A stretch of 64,000 nt of DNA, taken from contig NZ_JAUHLI010000016.1 in the NCBI RefSeq assembly GCF_036325985.1, positions 28,592 through 92,591 of the forward strand. The letters run 5' to 3'. This DNA comes from Alkalimonas cellulosilytica (GTDB lineage Bacteria > Pseudomonadota > Gammaproteobacteria > Enterobacterales > Alteromonadaceae). A program made the position numbers and the translations under genes. This document shows positions 9,023 to 16,866 of the stretch, piece after piece. A model generated the notes under the pieces. The model searched no databases and was not told the DNA's origin. It was given only the letters and a program-made list of their open reading frames with translations. Each line of letters begins with the position of its first letter. The first letter of the stretch is position 1.

Positions 9023-9934
9023 ATGCATAAAATGCTGGTTGATTTCTTGTACAACAGTGGCGATGGCTACGGTGTTTTTGATGCAAAAGACCAACTGGTA
9101 TTTGCCAACCCGGCATTAGCGGAGATTTTTGCCATTGAATTGGAGCAGCTCACAGGTATGAGTTTTGCTAACATTATCCGTCATTGCCATCAGCAAAAGT
9201 CAGGCTTACTTATCGAAACCACCGATCTGGATGATTGGTTGTTGTACGCTGGTCAGCGTAGGCGCAGTGTGCCGTTTCGGATTTTTGAGGCGGATACTGT
9301 AACTGGTCACTGGTATTTGATGTCGGAGCAATGCAATGCGCAAGGTGCCATTTTACTGCATGCAAAGGACATTACCGAGCAAAAGCGCCTGCAGTTCGCT
9401 CTGCAGCAAGCAGAGCAGCTGCTAAGAAACCAGGCCAACACCGATGTACTCACCGGCATAGCCAATCGGCGTTACTTTATGCAGCAGGCTGGCAAAGTCT
9501 TGAAACATCAGCAAAGAACTGGCGCCGCCTGTAGTTTATTGATGCTGGATATTGATCACTTCAAACAATTAAACGATGCTCATGGCCATTTGGCTGGCGA
9601 CAAGGCCTTGCAGTTTATTTGCGAGCATATCCAGTCGCAATTGCGCAATTACGATTTATTTGCTCGCTACGGTGGTGAGGAGTTTGTCATTTTGCTGGCT
9701 GACATTGCAGCTACTGAGGCTGTACAAGTGGCCGAACGTATTCAGCAGCAGCTGGCATCCCATCCTATGAGTTATCGCACTAAGACACTACCGATTGAAT
9801 TATCCGTTGGCATCGCGGAGCTTCAGCCTCAGCAAAGCCTGACTGAGTTGTTACAACATGCTGATAAAGCCTTGTATCAAGCGAAGGCTGCTGGCAGAAA
9901 CTGCTGTATCGTTGCCAAAACTTCTGCGTTATAA
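9023..9934 (+). CDS. PAS-GGDEF diguanylate cyclase
   Basis: This 303-residue soluble protein starts with a PAS domain (DGYGVFDAKDQLVFANPALA near residues 14-33) followed by a GGDEF domain from about residue 135. The active site reads RYGGEEF, an accepted variant, and a product-inhibition I-site RNYD stands exactly five residues before it. The protein should therefore make c-di-GMP and be feedback-inhibited, with the PAS domain taking the input. It is divergent from the dehydrogenase and lies 26 bp before the DUF2798 gene. The start could also be ATG 9032; neither has a strong ribosome site. Confidence 0.92.
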   Translation: MHKMLVDFLYNSGDGYGVFDAKDQLVFANPALAEIFAIELEQLTGMSFANIIRHCHQQKSGLLIETTDLDDWLLYAGQRRRSVPFRIFEADTVTGHWYLMSEQCNAQGAILLHAKDITEQKRLQFALQQAEQLLRNQANTDVLTGIANRRYFMQQAGKVLKHQQRTGAACSLLMLDIDHFKQLNDAHGHLAGDKALQFICEHIQSQLRNYDLFARYGGEEFVILLADIAATEAVQVAERIQQQLASHPMSYRTKTLPIELSVGIAELQPQQSLTELLQHADKALYQAKAAGRNCCIVAKTSAL

Positions 9935-9960
9935 TCCGTTTTTTTAATTAGGGTCTCCTT

Positions 9961-10188
9961 ATGTTCTCGGTGAAACTTCAGCCACTGATCTTTGCTTTTA
10001 TTATGTCTGGCTTTATGGCTTTTTTAATGTCCGGTATTTTAACATTGCTCAATCTCGGCTGGTTTACCGGTTTTATGCAAACCTGGCTTAAAGCCTATCT
10101 GGTCGCCCATGCCTGTGCTTTTCCACTGGTACTTATTTTTGCTCCGATTAGCCGTCGTTTAGCCGCTATGCTGGTTCGCCAGCCATAA
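9961..10188 (+). CDS. DUF2798 small membrane protein
   Basis: This 75-residue protein has two hydrophobic helices: FAFIMSGFMAFLMSGILTLL, and a second one from AYLVAHACAFPLVLIFA. It ends with a basic tail (ISRRLAAMLVRQP). The pattern matches DUF2798, a family of two-helix inner-membrane proteins with no known function. A purine-rich TAGGG lies upstream of the ATG. It could be cotranscribed with the cyclase gene, but a T-rich stretch separates them. It converges on the truncated-globin gene with a 9-bp gap. Confidence 0.85.
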   Translation: MFSVKLQPLIFAFIMSGFMAFLMSGILTLLNLGWFTGFMQTWLKAYLVAHACAFPLVLIFAPISRRLAAMLVRQP

Positions 10189-10197
10189 AACAACCAG

Positions 10198-10617
10198 CTA
10201 GCGACCTACCACTTCCGGGTACATCGGTGCCAGTAGCGCCAGCAACTGGTTTTGTACACCATAAGGAATGCCCTCTTGCTGCATGGCACTGATCAGGTGA
10301 TTAACCAAGCGATCAAAATCCCGGGTATTTAGGTTGAGGCCGGTATGGCTTTCTTCCATGGTGGCTCCGCTGTAGATGCAGGGACCGCCGGATAGCTCGC
10401 ACAGTTGCTCAATCAATAAACGCCGGAAGCGTGGAATGTCGGTATCGCGAAAATGCTGCACGATCAATGGGTCATGCTCAATGTGATGCAGCAAGTGATC
10501 CGTAATTGCAGTGATGCCGGCTTCTTCGCCCAGTTGTTGATATAAGCTAGACTGAGGTGTCTGACTGCACGCTAACAGTAGCAGGGTCGAACTCAGTACA
10601 ATAAGCAGTGACTTCAT
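10198..10617 (-). CDS. lipoprotein group 1 truncated hemoglobin
   Basis: This 139-residue protein begins with a lipoprotein signal; the lipobox LLAC puts the modified Cys at residue 17. The rest is a truncated (2/2) globin: SLYQQLGEEAGITAITDHLL at the start, the proximal-His region MEESHTGLNLNTRDFDRLV and the final helix GIPYGVQNQLLALLAP. Truncated globins bind heme and handle O2 or NO. A membrane-anchored exported form is unusual because most are cytosolic. The ATG overlaps the stop of the DUF3034 gene (TAATG), so it is the last gene of a coupled operon. A start at 10647 would extend into the upstream gene and lose the signal. Confidence 0.87.
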   Translation of the reverse strand: MKSLLIVLSSTLLLLACSQTPQSSLYQQLGEEAGITAITDHLLHHIEHDPLIVQHFRDTDIPRFRRLLIEQLCELSGGPCIYSGATMEESHTGLNLNTRDFDRLVNHLISAMQQEGIPYGVQNQLLALLAPMYPEVVGR

Positions 10618-11447
10618 TACCAGCTTCCTTCTAAAGCAAGATACCACCCTTGTTGCGAGGGCAGGCCAGCAATGTCGCCTAAATCGACATAAGCCGCGGT
10701 GACTGACAGATTAGGGTTAACAAACCAGGCGACAAACACATCGCGCCAGTGCTGCTCATCGGCAAATGCCAGTCGATTTGGCTTTTGCTTAAATTCAACC
10801 CCTACGGCTAGCTGATGAGTGAGCAGCAGAGCTGCCGAGCCTTCAAACATCAATTGATGACGCTGATTCTCTGCGTTGCCAAAACCAAGCAAACCCGTCT
10901 GGTTGGCTTGAGTAGCCCGCACCGTGCCGTTTAGCAGCAAGTTACGGCCTGCAATGACATCCAGCCAGACCGTGCTGGCCGCCAGGTACAGATCAACGCC
11001 ACTGCGGGAGCGGGCGCCCACCAGTGAGGGTAACTCAAAATCCTGATGATACTTGTATTGCAGGCCTACACTGATTTGTGGCAGCGAGGTATACAGCAGC
11101 TGTCCCGTCAGGCGGTATTTGATACCAACAATATCCTGGCGTAATTGTCCACCAATGGTATCAAGCTTGAACTGTTGTCTGGCATAAGAGAGCTCCCAGC
11201 GATTATCAATACTTAACCCAACACCGGCTGAATGCAGGGTGAAATCATCAACACCGACCCGGCTGCCAAAAGCCTGTAAACTCCACTCATCATCACTGCC
11301 ATAACCGTTGATCACGGCCCAGGGCACAATACCGCCACCAGCAGCCCCTTCAATGGTCGTTGCCCCTCCAGTAGCCAGTACCCGGCTGCCGGCCTGCACT
11401 GGCAGGGTTAGGAAAACAAGAAAACACCCGATCACTGCTTTGTTCAT
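10617..11447 (-). CDS. DUF3034 family outer-membrane-like protein
   Basis: This 276-residue protein has a signal peptide (MNKAVIGCFLVFLTLPVQAG) followed by alternating beta-strand segments and an aromatic end (WYLALEGSW), as in an outer-membrane barrel. It matches DUF3034 in its opening GGATTIEGAAGGGIVPWAVI. The function is unknown. AAAGGA precedes the ATG. The ATGA overlap with the GGDEF-EAL gene and the TAATG overlap with the globin gene place it inside one transcript. The barrel topology is inferred from composition, not from a known structure. Confidence 0.85.
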   Translation of the reverse strand: MNKAVIGCFLVFLTLPVQAGSRVLATGGATTIEGAAGGGIVPWAVINGYGSDDEWSLQAFGSRVGVDDFTLHSAGVGLSIDNRWELSYARQQFKLDTIGGQLRQDIVGIKYRLTGQLLYTSLPQISVGLQYKYHQDFELPSLVGARSRSGVDLYLAASTVWLDVIAGRNLLLNGTVRATQANQTGLLGFGNAENQRHQLMFEGSAALLLTHQLAVGVEFKQKPNRLAFADEQHWRDVFVAWFVNPNLSVTAAYVDLGDIAGLPSQQGWYLALEGSW

Positions 11448-13774
11448 GCACTGTCCTTTTGGAAATAGTTGGCAGCTGTGTGCTGAAATTGCTGCAGCCA
11501 GTTGGCAAAGTCAACGGCGGGCATAGGTTTAGCAAAATAATAGCCCTGAACGGTATCGCAACCAAGCACCTGCAATTTAGCAAGGCCTGCCCGGTTTTCC
11601 AGTCCTTCGGCGGTGATCTGAAACCCTAAGCCTTTGGCTAACCGACAGGCGGCTTCTACAATCAGTTCATCGTCGCTGTTGTGTTCAATGTCTTTGATAA
11701 AAGCCCGATCAATTTTCACTTCATGCACCGGCAACAGCTTCAGATAGGCCAATGATGAATGGCCGGTACCAAAGTCATCGATCGCCAGCTCAATCCCAAG
11801 ATCGGCCAGCTTACGCAGAATCCAAATGGCCCGCTCCGGGTTCTGCATCACGGCACCTTCGGTGACTTCCAATGCCAATATCTTAGGAGGCATTCTGGCC
11901 TGATCTAACAGTTGTTGGATACGGGTTGGCAGTCGCTCATCGATCAGATCCACCGGCGAAAGATTCACTGCCAGCTTTAAACCTGGATGAGTGCTCTGCC
12001 ACTGTGCAGCCTGCGCAATCACCCGGCTTAGCATCCAGTCGGTCACCAATTGAATATGGCCGCTGTGTTCGGCTAAGTGAATAAACTCATCCGGTGGGAT
12101 AAACCCAAGACTTGGATGCTGCCAGCGGATTAAAGCTTCAGCAGCATAGCAGCTTTTTTGCTGCAGTGAGACTTTGGGTTGATAGCAGATGCTGAGTTTA
12201 TCTGTCGCAAGAGCCGCCGGCAAATCCTGAATAATGGTCAGCTCGCGAAGGTGGCGCTCATCCTGACCTGCCTGATAACCAGCCATACCCTCACTCAGTT
12301 GTTTAGCCGCAGCGCTGGCAATATCAACGCGGCGTAGCAAGGTACTGACTACCACTGGCTCTGTCTCATGCACAGCAAACTCATAATAGCCAAGAGAGAG
12401 TTGCAGGCTGATGGTGCTCTGTTGCAGTGGATAGGGTGCTTGCAGCGAAGCTATCCATTGGGTCAGTGTGGCGGGTAGCTCGTTGTACACTAATAAAAAC
12501 TCATCACCGCCAACCCGAGCGCTGAACAGTGGCGGTGGCTCAAGTTGCCTGATGCGATCTGCCAGCCGTTGCAGCAGTTGATCACCCGTATCCAGGCCAA
12601 AGGCATCGTTCAGATGTCGGAAGTTTCGGATGTTCAGCAGCTGCAAGACGCCAGCATGCTCGCTGGCGTAACGTTGTAACCAGCATTCAGCCGCACTTCG
12701 GTTGTACAGGCCGGTGAGTGGGTCTCGCTCGGCCTGCTCAATCAGTAAACGCTCCCGCTCGGCCAGCCGTTGCTGCATCTGGCTCAGGGTTTTACTAAGT
12801 ACTCCCACTTCACCCTGAGCTTGCGGCAAAGTGCTGGTGGTTTTACCTTCTCCCAACTGTCTGGCAAAGTTGGTCAGTGTTTGCAATGGTTCTGTAATGC
12901 TTCGGCCCAGCCAAAAAGCAACCAGTAAGGCTATGGTTAAAGCAACACCAAAGATCCCGAGCAGCTGACTGCGCATGCTCTGGTAATTTTGCAGCCAGCG
13001 ACTGTTTGGTAAATGCAATAAGGCCCACAGCCCTGTTTCTTCCAGTGGCCGGCTTAACGTCAGGTAACGCTGATCTTCGCTGGCAGAGGGCTCATCGGTT
13101 AAGGCGGTTAAAGCCTGGTTATGGGGCAATAAGGCTGCCAGGCTTTGCTGGCCCAAGGTGGAGGTGAGTAGGCGTAGATCCTGTCCGGCCTGGTGCTGGA
13201 CAAAACTGATATCCAGACCGGTGATGGCTTTTAACTGCAAAGCCAGGGCATCGTCCAACACAAAGCCCATACCCACCCAGGCAATAACATTCGGTGCCCG
13301 TACTGGGACCAGAACCAACTGATAGGCTTGGCCTGCCAGCGGTAAAATGCTGCTGTGAAGGCCAGCAAGGGCTTGCTGGCCTGACTGCAACAGTGCACTG
13401 AGCTGGTGTTCGGTCAGCTCATCGCGGGTACTGGCCAGTAAGTCGCCTTGCGGACTGAGTAGTACCACCAATTGTGCATCAATCCGGCTGCCATGGTTTT
13501 CCAGCACCGATTGAATGGTGGCCGACTCGGATGTGGCTACCGCCTGACGAAAACCAAAATCTGCCGCCAATACCTGTACCGATTGGCCAAGCTGGACAGA
13601 TCGGTCGGCCAGTAATTGGCTGAACACATTGGCACCAACCTGCAATACCTGATGTGCTTGCTGCTGACTGTCTTGTTTCATGGCAGTCAGACTGGCCAGT
13701 GCAGTGGCCAGTGCCAGCAGGCCAAGCAGCGTGATAATAACCAGCAGTAAGCGATGACGTAACGAATTGAGCAT
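11444..13774 (-). CDS. membrane GGDEF-EAL c-di-GMP protein with periplasmic Cache-type sensor
   Basis: This 776-residue protein has a first membrane helix (LLLVIITLLGLLALATALAS), a periplasmic sensor of about 230 residues resembling dCache_3 (GQSVQVLAADFGFRQAVATS), a second helix (LLGIFGVALTIALLVAFWLG) and a HAMP segment, then a GGDEF domain with intact ARVGGDEF and an EAL domain with EALIRWQHPSLG and DDFGTGHSSL. Both catalytic domains look complete, so it may make or degrade c-di-GMP depending on the sensor state. No RxxD I-site precedes GGDEF. The start at ATG 13774 begins the first helix; an upstream start at 13870 would overlap the cupredoxin gene. It is second in a four-gene operon. Confidence 0.93.
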   Translation of the reverse strand: MLNSLRHRLLLVIITLLGLLALATALASLTAMKQDSQQQAHQVLQVGANVFSQLLADRSVQLGQSVQVLAADFGFRQAVATSESATIQSVLENHGSRIDAQLVVLLSPQGDLLASTRDELTEHQLSALLQSGQQALAGLHSSILPLAGQAYQLVLVPVRAPNVIAWVGMGFVLDDALALQLKAITGLDISFVQHQAGQDLRLLTSTLGQQSLAALLPHNQALTALTDEPSASEDQRYLTLSRPLEETGLWALLHLPNSRWLQNYQSMRSQLLGIFGVALTIALLVAFWLGRSITEPLQTLTNFARQLGEGKTTSTLPQAQGEVGVLSKTLSQMQQRLAERERLLIEQAERDPLTGLYNRSAAECWLQRYASEHAGVLQLLNIRNFRHLNDAFGLDTGDQLLQRLADRIRQLEPPPLFSARVGGDEFLLVYNELPATLTQWIASLQAPYPLQQSTISLQLSLGYYEFAVHETEPVVVSTLLRRVDIASAAAKQLSEGMAGYQAGQDERHLRELTIIQDLPAALATDKLSICYQPKVSLQQKSCYAAEALIRWQHPSLGFIPPDEFIHLAEHSGHIQLVTDWMLSRVIAQAAQWQSTHPGLKLAVNLSPVDLIDERLPTRIQQLLDQARMPPKILALEVTEGAVMQNPERAIWILRKLADLGIELAIDDFGTGHSSLAYLKLLPVHEVKIDRAFIKDIEHNSDDELIVEAACRLAKGLGFQITAEGLENRAGLAKLQVLGCDTVQGYYFAKPMPAVDFANWLQQFQHTAANYFQKDSA

Positions 13775-13784
13775 GGGTGATCGC

Positions 13785-14432
13785 CTAGGAGCCAAAACCA
13801 CGTTGTGGGGTGGGTTGCTTCGGCCGGTGTTGGACCTCCACGGCAAACTGCAGCTGGGCAGAGCCACCATCGTAGCTGAGCTCTTTCGGCATCCATTCCT
13901 GTTGCTGGAATGGATGCCAAATAGTTAGTTGATAACGTCCTTCAGTCAACTGATGAAATTGCACCAGGCCCGCCTTATCGCTGACCGCTAGCAGCGGACT
14001 CTCACTAATAAACACATAAGCTTCCATGTAGTCATGGATATTGCAGCCAAGAGCGACAATACCAGCTTTATCAAACAGCACTGGTTGTTCGGGACGATCA
14101 TGGTAGAGCTGAATTTCAAACACTTTCGCCGCTGAAAAGGAATACACATGGTGACGGGTTCTGTCCAGATTGGGAAAATCGACTTCGGTGCCCACCTGAA
14201 CTGCGGATACAAAAGGCACAAAGTTCAATCCCTGTTGGCGGATAGTGGCCTGTAATGTTGGTGACAGGCTGGTTGATGGTTGGTGGTCCAGTGGAATGAG
14301 CTCTACCACGGCATCATCCAGTGGCTGACCATCTTGGTCCTGGATAAAGAATTGCCACGAGTTGGCAGTTGCATTCAAGCTGATGAAACTGCAAAGTAAA
14401 CAGAGTGTGGTCCAGCCAACAGATAATGTCAT
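13785..14432 (-). CDS. methylamine-utilization-type periplasmic cupredoxin-like protein
   Basis: This 215-residue exported protein has a signal peptide of about 24 residues, then a carboxypeptidase-regulatory-like beta region. A plastocyanin-like segment follows: VDFPNLDRTRHHVYSFS, later VALGCNIHDYMEAYV. The His, Cys, His and Met in these two motifs are the ligand set expected for a type 1 copper site. Proteins of this kind are often named methylamine utilization protein, but no methylamine dehydrogenase genes are nearby and the name should not be taken as function. It is the first gene of the operon; the GGDEF-EAL start follows its stop by 10 bp. Confidence 0.8.
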   Translation of the reverse strand: MTLSVGWTTLCLLCSFISLNATANSWQFFIQDQDGQPLDDAVVELIPLDHQPSTSLSPTLQATIRQQGLNFVPFVSAVQVGTEVDFPNLDRTRHHVYSFSAAKVFEIQLYHDRPEQPVLFDKAGIVALGCNIHDYMEAYVFISESPLLAVSDKAGLVQFHQLTEGRYQLTIWHPFQQQEWMPKELSYDGGSAQLQFAVEVQHRPKQPTPQRGFGS

Positions 14433-14547
14433 AGCAAGCAGCCCCGGGTCAGTCTATGACACAAAGTCGGTATTTTTGTGTCTCTAGTAACCTTAGCAAG
14501 GTGTTGGGGTGGACTCAATCATTATTAACAAGTTGCAAGGGTATTGG

Positions 14548-16827
14548 ATGCATCAAACAAGAGTGTGGAGCGGCTGGTTGAGTGGCTGTGTACTTAGTGC
14601 CTGGACATTAGCAGGTATTGCTGAGCCCCGCTTAGATCCTCAACCATGCGACATGGTGATCGATCGCCCCTGTGTAGCTTTGGTATTGGGTGGGGGGGGC
14701 GCCCGCGGCGGCGCCCATCTGGGTGTGATCCGTTACCTGGAAGAGCAGCAAATTCCGGTCGATCTGGTCGTTGGTACCAGCATCGGTGCCTTTGTCGGCG
14801 GTTTGTATGCCAGCGGCAAAAGTCCTGCTCAGATTGAGGATATTTTAACCGGTCTACCCTGGAGTGAAGGCTTTCAGGACCGGGTGCAGCGGCATGAGAT
14901 GCCATCACGACGCAAACAACAGCGTGATGCTTACCCGATCCAGCTGGAGTTAGGGGTGCGGCTCGATGGGGTGCATCTGCCCAAAGGAGTACTGCATGGT
15001 CAGGCCATGGCTGAATTGCTGCAACGGGCTTATGGCCTGCAGGCCAATCAACTGGATTTTAATGAATTGGCTATTCCATTTCGGGCGGTGGCGGCTGATT
15101 TAGTCAGTGGTGAGGCGGTGGTGCTGGCTGAGGGCAGCTTGCTTCAGGCTGTGCAGGCTTCGATGTCCATTCCCGGCGTGGTCAGTCCGCTCGAAATCAA
15201 TCAGCGCATCCTGGTGGATGGAGGCGTTGCCAACAACTTACCGGTAGATGTAGCCAAAGCGCTCGGCGCTGAGCGGATTATCGCGGTCAGCATTGATGCC
15301 CCTTTGCTGCAAAAAGACGATCTGACCGATGCGTTTAGTGTCTCCGAACAGTTGACCAACTTTTTGGTTCGACGGGGACTGGCCGTGCAGCTGGCCTTAT
15401 TATCCGAACACGATATCTTACTGCAGCCAGAGCTAAGCGGCATTGGCACACTGGACTTTGAGCGTCTAATGGTAGGAGCCGGGATTGGCTATCAGACAGC
15501 CGCTGCAGTTCCTGCTTTGCAGCAGTTGTCGGTACCGGCAGAAGCATACCATCAATGGCTGTTAACGCATCGCTTATCCGAGAATCCTGAGCAACCCATT
15601 GATCGGATTGTGCTACACAATCAATCCACACTGGCGGATAGTATGCTGCTGAAGCGACTGGGCATTGAACCGGGAGATATTTACGATAGCCAGGTGGTGG
15701 AAAAAGGTATCCGGCGTTTGTATGGTCTGGATGTATTTGAGCGGGTGTCACAGCAGCTCACTATTCTGGACGATGACAGCACCGAGTTGCAGGTGCTGGT
15801 GCAGGAGAAAAGTTGGGGGCCAGGCTATCTGAATTTTCGCCTGCGCTTTGAGGATGACTTTCAGAATAAACATCATTACCAGCTGGGCGCCAGTTATCTG
15901 TATACCAATTTGAGTCCGCTTGGTGCCGAGTGGTATTCAGAGCTTGGCATAGGCAGTGATAAGCTCATCAGCACAGAGCTGTACTGGCCTGTGATAAGTC
16001 CGGCTACGTTTGTCAGTGGCAAATTGGCGGCATTCAGTGAGCGCCAGGTGCTGGAGGATGAAAATCGGCGTTCGTTGGGTGATTTGAATCACAGTGAGTT
16101 TATCAGCACCATGCTGGCAGGTTGGCATCCCAGTGATCATCTTACTGTCGCCAGTGGCTGGACCAGGCGTGTGGGGCGTTACCGTGCTCCGGGTTCGCTC
16201 AGTGATCCGGTGGCTGGTCAGCGTATTTCCTATCAACGGCATGGCCCTGTGCTGCAGGGGCGCTGGGATACATTGGATAACATCAACTTCCCAGGTCGGG
16301 GTATCCGGCTTCACTCAGAAGTGCAATGGTTGCAGGATCGATCCGGCGCTGAGCGTGGCAGCAGTCGCACTCTGAGCCTGGATGTACTGGCAGCCAAAGG
16401 TTGGCAGGCGCATCGGCTGCATAGCCGCTGGCGCTGGCAGCGGTATCGTAGTGATGACCCTGCGCTGATTCTGGAGCAGTTTAGTCTGGGCGGTTTTTTA
16501 AATCTGTCTGGTTACCCTCATCAGTATTTGTATGGCAGTACCGTCAGCTTTGGCAGCCTGGTTTACCAGTATCAACTGACGCAACCGCAGTTGTCGTTTT
16601 TAAATATGCCCTGGTATATCGGTGGCTCGATTGAGCGGGGCCGGGTGCAGGATGATTTATTGAATCTGAATCAGGCACAGCAAACCGACACCTGGCTTTG
16701 GGCTGGCAGCCTGTTTCTGGGCTGGGATAGTCCGCTTGGTCCCTTGTTCTTTGGCTATGGCCGCGCCCAAAGTGATGAGCGCAGCCAGACTGAATCTTGG
16801 TACTTGTCGTTAGGACATCACTTCTAA
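14548..16827 (+). CDS. PlpD-type patatin-like phospholipase with outer-membrane barrel
   Basis: This protein of about 759 residues fuses an exported patatin domain to a POTRA-like segment and a C-terminal BamA-type barrel, the layout of type Vd autotransporters. The lipase has the oxyanion motif GGGGARGG near residues 48-55, the nucleophile in GTSIG (Ser near 78) and the catalytic Asp in VDGG (near 217). The last residues (SWYLSLGHHF) end in Phe, as in a barrel-insertion signal. ATG 14548 is preferred because it directly begins a signal peptide and has AAGGG upstream; GTG 14509 is the longer alternative. It converges with the S9 peptidase. Confidence 0.92.
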   Translation: MHQTRVWSGWLSGCVLSAWTLAGIAEPRLDPQPCDMVIDRPCVALVLGGGGARGGAHLGVIRYLEEQQIPVDLVVGTSIGAFVGGLYASGKSPAQIEDILTGLPWSEGFQDRVQRHEMPSRRKQQRDAYPIQLELGVRLDGVHLPKGVLHGQAMAELLQRAYGLQANQLDFNELAIPFRAVAADLVSGEAVVLAEGSLLQAVQASMSIPGVVSPLEINQRILVDGGVANNLPVDVAKALGAERIIAVSIDAPLLQKDDLTDAFSVSEQLTNFLVRRGLAVQLALLSEHDILLQPELSGIGTLDFERLMVGAGIGYQTAAAVPALQQLSVPAEAYHQWLLTHRLSENPEQPIDRIVLHNQSTLADSMLLKRLGIEPGDIYDSQVVEKGIRRLYGLDVFERVSQQLTILDDDSTELQVLVQEKSWGPGYLNFRLRFEDDFQNKHHYQLGASYLYTNLSPLGAEWYSELGIGSDKLISTELYWPVISPATFVSGKLAAFSERQVLEDENRRSLGDLNHSEFISTMLAGWHPSDHLTVASGWTRRVGRYRAPGSLSDPVAGQRISYQRHGPVLQGRWDTLDNINFPGRGIRLHSEVQWLQDRSGAERGSSRTLSLDVLAAKGWQAHRLHSRWRWQRYRSDDPALILEQFSLGGFLNLSGYPHQYLYGSTVSFGSLVYQYQLTQPQLSFLNMPWYIGGSIERGRVQDDLLNLNQAQQTDTWLWAGSLFLGWDSPLGPLFFGYGRAQSDERSQTESWYLSLGHHF

Positions 16828-16841
16828 TGATGTATCCACTG

Positions 16842-16861
16842 GCGGTGCTTCCATGCACCGC
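16842..16861. terminator. hairpin between convergent genes
   Basis: A perfect 7-bp inverted repeat, GCGGTGC and GCACCGC around a 6-nt loop, lies between the convergent patatin and S9-peptidase genes. It has no clear T run on either side, so it is at best a weak or factor-assisted terminator serving both strands. Confidence 0.45.
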
Positions 16862-16866
16862 TGGGG

